DNA from: JAADDG01 sp964450755
GTDB lineage: Bacteria; Campylobacterota; Campylobacteria; Campylobacterales; JAADDG01
DNA length: 50,988 nt
Reading direction: 5' to 3'
Assembly (NCBI GenBank): GCA_964450755.1
Contig: CAYVDJ010000056.1
Span: 1-50,988, forward strand
Shown here: piece after piece, positions 1 through 6,047 of the stretch
How positions within the stretch are numbered: position 1 is the first letter of the stretch
How the letters are laid out: every line of letters starts with the position of its first letter
Position numbers and translations under genes: made by a program
The notes under the pieces: generated by a model
What the model saw: only the letters and a program-made list of their open reading frames with translations
Database searches by the model: none
What the model was told of the DNA's origin: nothing

Positions 1-628
1 CGTCTACAATAACAGGTATTATATTTGAATTTTGTTTTAAAGCTTCTTTTAGTTCTTTTAATACAAAATTGTTTTTAAATGTAGCTTTATCTATAAGTAA
101 AAGAAAAAAACCTTTTTTACTAGCTTCTTTTATAGAATTTCTCACTGAATCTTCCCAAATTTCGCCTATTTTAAGGCTTTCAATATCTAAAAAGACACTA
201 TAATCTTTTTCCCTAAATTTTTTTGACATTTGTTGAGCTATCAACTTAGTTTTTTCTTCTTCGTAACTGTATGAAATAAAAATTGTAACTCTTTTTGAAA
301 AGTTGTTTATCTTATCAATTTGTTTTTCTATATTATTGTCAAGTGATATAGTTTCATAAAATTTTCCATCTAACTTTTTTATCATCCTAATTTCCTCTTG
401 AACCCATTTAGAATTTCTGGCATTTTCACTATCACATAAAACAAACCAATGTCTAGCTTTTATTTCTCGTTTAATTAAATCTTCTAATTCTGAACTATCA
501 TCAATGCATTTTAAAAAGAACATCAAAGGTTTATGTCCTAGTTTTTCAAATTCATTTCTTATAAATCTAACTTTGTCGATATCTTTATTTGAGTGAGATA
601 AAAAAATCCAAGTACCGTTATTTTGCAT
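1..628 (-). CDS. Tandem TIR-domain protein (3' end outside window)
   Basis: The reading frame starts at ATG 628 and stays open for 209 codons to the window edge, so the C-terminus is missing. A good ribosome site (AGGAG, 640-636) precedes the ATG. Two TIR-like domains are visible. The first covers about residues 7-100, with the box-1-like WIFLSHSNKD and a WVQEEI motif (75-80). The second covers about 113-209, with VTIFISYS, VFLDIESL and FVLKEL (188-193). By alignment to the WVHKEI motif of SARM1, the candidate NADase glutamates are E79 and E192, so both domains keep one. Bacterial TIR proteins commonly act as NAD-cleaving or nucleotide-signal-producing effectors in antiphage defence; that role here is inferred. 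There is no recognisable partner gene within the window. The direction of transcription is toward the window edge, so partners may lie beyond it. Confidence 0.85.
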   Translation of the reverse strand, partial: MQNNGTWIFLSHSNKDIDKVRFIRNEFEKLGHKPLMFFLKCIDDSSELEDLIKREIKARHWFVLCDSENARNSKWVQEEIRMIKKLDGKFYETISLDNNIEKQIDKINNFSKRVTIFISYSYEEEKTKLIAQQMSKKFREKDYSVFLDIESLKIGEIWEDSVRNSIKEASKKGFFLLLIDKATFKNNFVLKELKEALKQNSNIIPVIVD

Positions 629-729
629 TATAAAACTCCTTTCGGTATTTTTTAAACTTTTTTACTAAATTATTGAGGAATAAAAATATTTGCTTCTATA
701 TTTTTTACTAATTATTTAGTTTGAGCTAA

Positions 730-945
730 GATATAACGGAGGCACAGGTGAGTGACGGACGAATCAGAAAACCTGTTTTCTGATTCGTTTATTCGCTCCT
801 CCCGCTTGTTGCCTGGCGCTTTGCGCCGGGTAACAAGCGGGTGTTCAACCCGCGCCTCCGTTGCCTCGGTAAGCGAAGCGTCCGAGGCAACTATTTATTA
901 GTAGAACACTTTATACCAAATACCCTTAAATTTCAATATTAGCAG
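730..945. repeat. Structured repeat, copy 1 (multi-hairpin, GC-rich)
   Basis: This GC-rich island lies in a 770-base gene-free stretch (629-1399). It contains a 13-bp hairpin (760-772/775-787), an uninterrupted 19-bp stem with a TTT loop (801-819/823-841, two G-U pairs), a 6-bp hairpin 837-842/848-853 that would compete with the 19-bp stem, and a 10-bp hairpin (860-869/882-891). An outer 9-bp inverted repeat (735-743/854-862) encloses the first two. A diverged second copy in the same orientation lies at about 2020-2175 and shares the same tail (CACTTTATACCAAAT, then CCCTTAAATTTCAAT). I do not recognise the element. It could be a MITE or REP-like mobile repeat or a structured RNA. The rest of the gap holds short direct repeats (658-674 and 701-716) and AT-rich sequence. 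Confidence 0.7.
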
Positions 946-999
946 GACATTTTGTTCCCCTATTTGACAATACAAGACAATAGAGGACAAAATGTCCTG
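943..999. repeat. 13-bp inverted repeat with 10-bp-phased GACAA motifs
   Basis: The arms CAGGACATTTTGT (943-955) and ACAAAATGTCCTG (987-999) are perfect complements separated by 31 bases. The spacer and right arm carry GACAA three times at 966, 976 and 986, exactly one helical turn apart. The right arm also sits in its own small palindrome (AGGACA/TGTCCT, 984-989/993-998). This looks like a protein-binding site or a mobile-element end. No function is assigned. Confidence 0.5.
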
Positions 1000-1297
1000 T
1001 TTTGTTTTTTGGGAGAAGATTATGGTATATTTTGATAAAATATGTATTTGGAACAGTAAAAGTCCAAAGTGTACATTTTGATCGAATATAGATATGTAAT
1101 AAGCTAATATAGAAAACTGTAAATTCTAAAAAAAATGATATAAATTGAATATAATTTGTATATGTTTCATTAAAAAATTCACTCATCTATATTTTTCCTT
1201 TATATTCTTTTAACATTTTTTTTAAAAGCTATAGGAAGTACATAAAAAGAAACTTGACATCGTTATTTAACATTGTAAAGATTTAATCTTTATTTTG

Positions 1298-1379
1298 TTG
1301 ATGATATCTTGAACTTTTAGATATAATGACTATATTAAGGAGTAAATTCTTGTTAAGGATACTTATTCTTTTCCGATAA
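1298..1379 (+). promoter_or_regulatory. Orphan promoter and ribosome site leading to a 9-codon ORF
   Basis: TTGATG (1298-1303) and TATAAT (1322-1327) are 18 bases apart. A strong Shine-Dalgarno AAGGAG (1337-1342) follows, then a TTG codon at 1350 opening a reading frame that stops after nine codons (1377-1379). No longer gene follows on this strand, and the transcript would run into the 3' end of the oppositely oriented gene at 1400-1858. It may be a remnant of a deleted gene, a tiny peptide gene or an antisense RNA promoter. All three are inference. Confidence 0.3.
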
Positions 1380-1399
1380 TTTGTTATATCTTTAATTTC

Positions 1400-1858
1400 T
1401 TATTTTTTACAAGTATAATCAAATACTTGATGTATTATTTGATTGTTATTATATTTTAACTGATCTTCTTTTTGTATATTTCTTGCTTTATCCCATTTTT
1501 TATAAGTAATATCCCTTACTGTTTGACTAGGACAATATATTCTATAAATTTTTTTATTATTTGTAATTTTATTATAGAAAGCTACTATATATAAACCAGA
1601 AGGTTCTTTTGGAGGATGATAAATATTTAATATTTTAATATTTTTTTTGATAGATATTTGAGGTTCTTGTACTTTTAAATTTGAAGAATGTTTATTATCA
1701 TTTTGTGTTTGTTGATTAGTTATCACATTATTAATAATAATTGAATTATTCAAATTTTTCTTATGCTCTTTAGGCTTGTCTTCTATAAATGACCAAATAG
1801 TTAAAATAGCACTAATAATAGCAACTATTGTTGCAATAAATTCAAATATTTTTTTCAA
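1400..1858 (-). CDS. Small membrane-anchored protein of unknown function
   Basis: This encodes 152 residues from a TTG start at 1858, with AAGGA nine bases upstream and a TATAAT (1893-1888) further up. One hydrophobic segment (about residues 5-24) should anchor it in the inner membrane. It is followed by a charged, Asn-rich linker (about 28-70) and a C-terminal domain containing SGLYIVAFYN and RIYCPSQTV. There are two cysteines, in YCPSQ and at the third-last residue (CKK end). I do not recognise the family. It is very AT-rich compared with the housekeeping genes downstream and sits between the two structured-repeat copies, so it probably belongs to a transferred segment. A fixed TM anchor plus soluble domain would suit an accessory or defence effector, but nothing in the sequence proves that. 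Confidence 0.65.
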   Translation of the reverse strand: MKKIFEFIATIVAIISAILTIWSFIEDKPKEHKKNLNNSIIINNVITNQQTQNDNKHSSNLKVQEPQISIKKNIKILNIYHPPKEPSGLYIVAFYNKITNNKKIYRIYCPSQTVRDITYKKWDKARNIQKEDQLKYNNNQIIHQVFDYTCKK

Positions 1859-2019
1859 GTTGTTTATTCCTTTATTAATTATTTTATATTATAAAATAAT
1901 ATTTATCTGAAAATTATTTTTGCAATAAAAATAAATTCTTATCTAATAAAAAAGAACAAATTTGATGTTAAGGTTTAATTCCACAAAGATTTATTCTTTA
2001 ATTTTTTGGATTTTTTGAT

Positions 2020-2175
2020 ATCAGAAGCACGGGATGAGCAAGTAAGTAGATTAGAAAATAAGTTTTCTAATCTACTCAACGCTCACCTATGTCTCCGTTG
2101 CATTGGTAAACAAAGCATTCAAAGGCTAATATAGCACTTTATACCAAATGCCCTTAAATTTCAATAATAAAAGTA
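2020..2175. repeat. Structured repeat, copy 2 (degenerate)
   Basis: This sits in the 354-base gap 1859-2212, which otherwise holds only AT-rich sequence. It has a 14-bp hairpin (2045-2058/2063-2076), then TCTCCGTTGCATTGGT aligning with CCTCCGTTGCCTCGGT of copy 1, and the shared tail GCACTTTATACCAAATGCCC followed by TTAAATTTCAAT. The 19-bp GC-rich hairpin of copy 1 is absent. Where the first-hairpin stems differ from copy 1, both arms change together (A to G with T to C, and C to T with G to A), so the stem is preserved. Confidence 0.65.
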
Positions 2176-2212
2176 TTAACAACTTTTATTTTTCATCAAG
2201 CTAAAAGCTATA

Positions 2213-2626
2213 CTAAAAACCAACCCGACCTCCCACCCCATTTTTAAACAGCCATCTTTCCAAGATGATTTTGGCTGCTAGTGAGTCTATTCTCCCGTCT
2301 CTTTTTTGTTTTATCTCTCCTTTTATCATCTCTTTTGCTTCAAGACTTGAGCCGTATTCGTCGTAATACTCTATCTCTTTGTCAAAAGAGAGAAGTGAGA
2401 CGAAATGTTTGATGCGAAGAGTCATTTCATCGGTACTTTTGCCGCTTTTTGGGATGCCTACTATCAGTTTATCGATTTTCCACTCTTTTAAAAATTCACT
2501 CACCTCTTTTGCCGCCTGATTTCTGTTTTTGCGAATGATTGCATTTTGGGGTAAAACTATATCACTTTGAAGATTCAAGGCGATACCTATTCTTTTTAGT
2601 CCTATATCTATGGCTGCTGTTTTCAT
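2213..2626 (-). CDS. ruvX: RuvX/YqgF family putative pre-16S rRNA nuclease
   Basis: This 137-residue protein has the RNase H-like fold signature of the YqgF family. D7 sits in the first strand (AAIDIGLKRIG), the acidic cluster is DEYGSSLEA (residues 89-97), and D114 is in DSLAA. Family members process the 5' end of 16S rRNA and have been linked to Holliday-junction resolution. The length is typical. The ATG overlaps the uup stop in an ATGA, so it is the last gene of the HIT-uup-ruvX unit. Downstream there is only a weak AT-rich hairpin (2169-2174/2182-2187) before the structured repeat, which marks the border between core genome and accessory segment. Confidence 0.93.
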   Translation of the reverse strand: MKTAAIDIGLKRIGIALNLQSDIVLPQNAIIRKNRNQAAKEVSEFLKEWKIDKLIVGIPKSGKSTDEMTLRIKHFVSLLSFDKEIEYYDEYGSSLEAKEMIKGEIKQKRDGRIDSLAAKIILERWLFKNGVGGRVGF

Positions 2627-4575
2627 CTGATATAACCACCCGCTTTTAACTCTTCTAGTTTCTCCTCTATCTCAAGATATCTCTCTACAAGCATATCAAG
2701 CTCTTTTTGCTTTTTTTCAAGTTCACTGCTTAGATTTACAAGACCTTTTTCATTGTAACATTCCGGATTTTCCAAACAGGCGTTTAGTTTTTCCACTTCA
2801 TTTTCAAGCTCTTCTATCAAAGGGGGAAGTCTGTCATGCTCTCTTTGCTCTTTGTAGCTTAGTTTTGTTGCTTTTTTGGGTTTGATTTTCTCTTTTTTCT
2901 CCTCTTTGAAAGGCTCCTTTTGCATCTGTTCTATCTCTTTTAACTCTTTTTCTATCTCCAAAAATTCGCTGTAACTTTGATAACTCTCTTCAACTACACC
3001 GTCTCCTTTAAAGATAAAGAGTTTTTTTGCCATTTTGTCTATAAAATACCTGTCATGACTTACAACGATAAGAGCGCCACTAAAACTTTGCAGATACTCT
3101 TCCAAAATATTGATAGTCTGTATATCAAGATCGTTTGTAGGTTCGTCCAAAATGATACAGTCATACTCTTTTGTAAACAAAAGTGCCAAAGCCACTCTGT
3201 TTTTCTCTCCTCCGCTTAGGATTCCTATCTTTTTGTCAAGATGTTCTTTTGGAAAAAGAAAATTTTTCAGATAACCAAACACATGCATATTATGCCCTTT
3301 TACATCGACTCTGTCGCCTCCGTTGGGGCAGAAAGTTTCTATGAGGTTTTTGTCATCGTCAAGCATTTCTCTGTGCTGATCAAAATATCCTGTGCGAAAT
3401 TCTCCTCTTTTTATCCGTCCGCTGTCTATATCCTCTCTTCCCAAAAGTATTTTTAAAAATGTCGATTTTCCACTGCCGTTTTTACCGACCACCGCTATAC
3501 GGTCTCTTTGCAAAATTCTTGTTGAAAAATCTTTTATAAGCAGTTTGTTTCCGAGTTTTTTGGAGATATGTTCGAGTTCAAAAAGCATTTTTTTGCGGTT
3601 TACTCCCTCTTCCTGATTGAAGTTTTTCTTCTCTCTTTCAAGTTCTAGTTTCATTTTTCTGATAAGGGAAGGATTTTTTTTGGCACTCTCTCTAAGTTCC
3701 AAAACTCTCTTTTTTCTTCCTTCATTTCTTTTCAGTCTTGCTTTTACACCTCTTCTTAGCCACTCTTCTTCTCTTTTTAGAAGTCTTACGAGATTTTCAT
3801 GGCTTTTTTGCATCGATTTTAGAAGTTCTTCTTTTGCTTTGATATAGTCTTGATATCCGCCTTTGAAACTTCTTATTTTACAATCTTCTATCTCTACGGT
3901 TCTGGTTGAAAGCTTATCGATAAAATATCTGTCATGAGATATAAGCAAAAGAGTAAATTTCTCTTTCAAAAGCATCTCTTCCAAAAACTCAACCATATAA
4001 ACATCAAGATGGTTTGTAGGCTCGTCAAGCAGTAAAATATCGGGTTTTTTCAAAAGAAGCCCCGCAAGTGCCACTCTTCTTTGCTCACCTCCGCTTAGCA
4101 TGGTTACCGGTTTGTTTTCAAACTCCTTTAGTTTGAACTCCTGTAAAACTCTCTCTATCCTGTCATCAAGATTCCATGCATTGTGAGAATCCAAAAAAGC
4201 CTGAAGTTCTTCATGCTCTTTTAAAAGTTCTCTGTTTTCAAAATCTTTTGAGAGCAGAAGGCTTATCTCTTCAAAGCGTTCTCTTTTGTTCTTTAACTCT
4301 TTTAACTCCTCCTCTATCGCCTCTTTGACATTGATGTTCTCTTTGAAAGAGGGAACCTGACTTAGCATTTCGATCTTTATGTTTTGTCTGGCTATTCGTC
4401 TTCCCTCGTCAAATTCCAAATTTCCGGCACATATTTTCATCAGAGTTGATTTGCCACCGCCGTTTTTTCCGATAACGGTTATTCTCTCTCCTTCATTGAT
4501 ATGAAAGTTTATTTTACAGAGAACTTTTTGCGCTTCATAAGCTTTACTGATTTCTATCAGATCTAAAAGAGCCAA
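2623..4575 (-). CDS. uup: ABC-F ATPase, Uup type
   Basis: This soluble 650-residue protein has two ABC ATPase domains and no membrane segment. Walker A motifs are GKNGGGKST (about 36-44) and GKNGSGKST (about 365). Signatures are LSGGEQRR and LSGGEKNR, and Walker B motifs are LLLDEPTNHLD and IILDEPTNDLD. The charged coiled-coil C-terminus (after about 560) and the DEPTNDLD form of the second Walker B favour Uup over EttA or YheS. ABC-F proteins act on the ribosome or nucleic acids rather than in transport. It starts at TTG 4575, 12 bases after the HIT gene, and ends in an ATGA overlap with ruvX. The central glycine in the first Walker A (GGGK instead of GSGK) is a mild variant. Confidence 0.92.
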   Translation of the reverse strand: MALLDLIEISKAYEAQKVLCKINFHINEGERITVIGKNGGGKSTLMKICAGNLEFDEGRRIARQNIKIEMLSQVPSFKENINVKEAIEEELKELKNKRERFEEISLLLSKDFENRELLKEHEELQAFLDSHNAWNLDDRIERVLQEFKLKEFENKPVTMLSGGEQRRVALAGLLLKKPDILLLDEPTNHLDVYMVEFLEEMLLKEKFTLLLISHDRYFIDKLSTRTVEIEDCKIRSFKGGYQDYIKAKEELLKSMQKSHENLVRLLKREEEWLRRGVKARLKRNEGRKKRVLELRESAKKNPSLIRKMKLELEREKKNFNQEEGVNRKKMLFELEHISKKLGNKLLIKDFSTRILQRDRIAVVGKNGSGKSTFLKILLGREDIDSGRIKRGEFRTGYFDQHREMLDDDKNLIETFCPNGGDRVDVKGHNMHVFGYLKNFLFPKEHLDKKIGILSGGEKNRVALALLFTKEYDCIILDEPTNDLDIQTINILEEYLQSFSGALIVVSHDRYFIDKMAKKLFIFKGDGVVEESYQSYSEFLEIEKELKEIEQMQKEPFKEEKKEKIKPKKATKLSYKEQREHDRLPPLIEELENEVEKLNACLENPECYNEKGLVNLSSELEKKQKELDMLVERYLEIEEKLEELKAGGYIR

Positions 4576-4587
4576 AATATTTCCGAT

Positions 4588-4944
4588 TTACAAGAATTTT
4601 TTGGGTTGGCTGTCTGCAAAATGAGGCCATGTCAATTTTGCCCCGCCAAGAAGATGAAAATGAAGGTGCATAACTTCCTGTCCGCCGTCTTCTCCATTGT
4701 TCGTTATGAGTCTGTATCCGTTTTTGTCAAGCTCAAGCTCTTTTGCCACTTCATGGATGAATGGTGTTATTTTTGCCATATCTTCGGCACTTATCTCCTG
4801 AAAGTTTTCTATATGTTTTTTGGGTATAACCAATATATGTATCGGAGCTTTTGGATTTATATCATGAAAAGCCAAAAAATCGTCATTTTCCAGCACTTTG
4901 TTTGAAGGTATTTCCCCTTTTGCGATTTTACAAAATATGCACAT
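4588..4944 (-). CDS. HIT-family (histidine triad) nucleotide hydrolase
   Basis: This 118-residue cytosolic protein has the triad H93-x-H95-x-H97 in MHLHFHLLGG and an N-terminal CIFCKIAKGEIPS typical of HINT-like proteins, which hydrolyse nucleoside phosphoramidates. AAGGAAAA precedes the ATG, and a TATAAT (4980-4975) lies upstream in the divergent region shared with pheS. Its place next to pheS matches the arrangement I recall in H. pylori. It heads the minus-strand unit with uup and ruvX. Confidence 0.93.
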   Translation of the reverse strand: MCIFCKIAKGEIPSNKVLENDDFLAFHDINPKAPIHILVIPKKHIENFQEISAEDMAKITPFIHEVAKELELDKNGYRLITNNGEDGGQEVMHLHFHLLGGAKLTWPHFADSQPKKFL

Positions 4945-5054
4945 CTGTTTTCCTTTATCAAAATTTCGGCTTTTATTATATTAAAATCTTTCTTTTAACT
5001 CTTTTATAATCTATCTTAATATACAATAAGCCAAAAATTTTTTGAAGGCTGAAG
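4945..5054. promoter_or_regulatory. Divergent promoter region, HIT gene / pheS
   Basis: A TATAAT on the minus strand (4980-4975) serves the HIT gene, and one on the plus strand (5005-5010) serves pheS. Neither has a convincing -35 box, which is common in Campylobacterota sigma-70 promoters. Confidence 0.5.
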
Positions 5055-6047
5055 TTGGAAAAGTATGACAAGAAGATAGAAGAGAGTTCCAGTGTAGAAG
5101 AGCTTGAAAAGATTCGTATAGAGATCTTTGGTAAAAAAGGTATTTTAGCCAAAAAATTTGCAGAACTTAAAAATCTTGACAACAAAGAGAAGAAAGAGGT
5201 TGCAAAAACTCTCAACGAATCCAAAAGCAGATTTTTAAAACTTTTGAATGAAAAAAAAGAGTTTTTGGAAACAAAAGAGCTTCAAGAGAGAATGAAAAAA
5301 GAGGGAGTTGATGTAACTTTGTTTGACGGTAAAAGTGAAAGCGGAGCTTTACATCCGATATTTTTGATGATCGACAAAGCAGTTGACTTTTTTCTCTCTA
5401 TGGGATTTGCTATCGAAGAGGGACCTTTGATAGAGGATGAATTTCACAATTTTGAAGCGTTAAATCTTCCCAAATATCATCCTGCCCGTGAAATGCAGGA
5501 TACATTTTTTCTAAATGACGGAAAGCTTTTAAGAACCCAGACATCTCCCGTTCAGATAAGAGTGATGCTAAAACAAAAACCGCCTATAAAACTCATAAGT
5601 CCGGGAGCTGTTTTTAGAAGAGACTATGATCTGACACATACTCCGATGTTTCACCAGATAGAGGGGCTTGTTGTGGATGAAGAGGGCAAAGTTTCGTTTG
5701 CCAATCTAAAATATATGCTGGAAAATTTTCTACGCCATATTTTCGGTGATGTAAAAGTGAGATTCAGACCTAGCTTTTTTCCTTTCACCGAGCCTAGTAC
5801 CGAGGTTGATATAAGCTGTATCTTTTGCAAAGGAGAGGGTTGCAGGGTTTGTAAAAAAACAGGATGGCTTGAAGTATTGGGTGCTGGAATGGTGGATTCA
5901 AATGTTTTTGAAGCGGTAGGATATAAAAATGTAAGCGGTTATGCTTTTGGAATGGGTGTTGAAAGACTCGCTATGCTTTTGTATGCAATACCGGATCTTA
6001 GAGATATGTTTGAGGGAGATTTGAGATTATTGGAGCAATTTAGATGA
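5055..6047 (+). CDS. pheS: Phenylalanyl-tRNA synthetase alpha subunit
   Basis: This 330-residue class II aminoacyl-tRNA synthetase subunit charges tRNA-Phe together with PheT (alpha2beta2). The N-terminal coiled coil covers about residues 1-85. The catalytic core contains motif 2 (GAVFRRD), FTEPSTEVD and motif 3 (GMGVERLAM), and there is a cysteine pair cluster CIFCKGEGCRVCKKTG. The start is TTG at 5055, with GAAGG at 5044-5048; no ATG fits the usual N-terminus. The stop overlaps the pheT start in an ATGA. It is the first gene of the plus-strand housekeeping cluster. Confidence 0.97.
   Translation: MEKYDKKIEESSSVEELEKIRIEIFGKKGILAKKFAELKNLDNKEKKEVAKTLNESKSRFLKLLNEKKEFLETKELQERMKKEGVDVTLFDGKSESGALHPIFLMIDKAVDFFLSMGFAIEEGPLIEDEFHNFEALNLPKYHPAREMQDTFFLNDGKLLRTQTSPVQIRVMLKQKPPIKLISPGAVFRRDYDLTHTPMFHQIEGLVVDEEGKVSFANLKYMLENFLRHIFGDVKVRFRPSFFPFTEPSTEVDISCIFCKGEGCRVCKKTGWLEVLGAGMVDSNVFEAVGYKNVSGYAFGMGVERLAMLLYAIPDLRDMFEGDLRLLEQFR

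Noticed and set aside
735..862. tRNA-like look: 7-bp acceptor-type pairing CGGAGGC/GCCTCCG next to a hairpin with a GTTCA loop
   Set aside because: The loop does not fit the TTCRANY T-loop, the enclosed part has no anticodon arm, the total is over 120 bases, and copy 2 lacks the outer pairing.
960..990. Short repeats as a possible CRISPR remnant
   Set aside because: The unit is only five bases with a 10-base period, with no spacers and no cas genes in the window.
926..1186. An 86-codon minus-strand frame overlapping the GACAA inverted repeat
   Set aside because: It has no ribosome site, a composition unlike a folded protein, and its 3' half is just the inverted-repeat sequence translated.
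2977..3847. Several plus-strand frames opposite uup
   Set aside because: They are shadows of the ABC-F coding strand without start signals.
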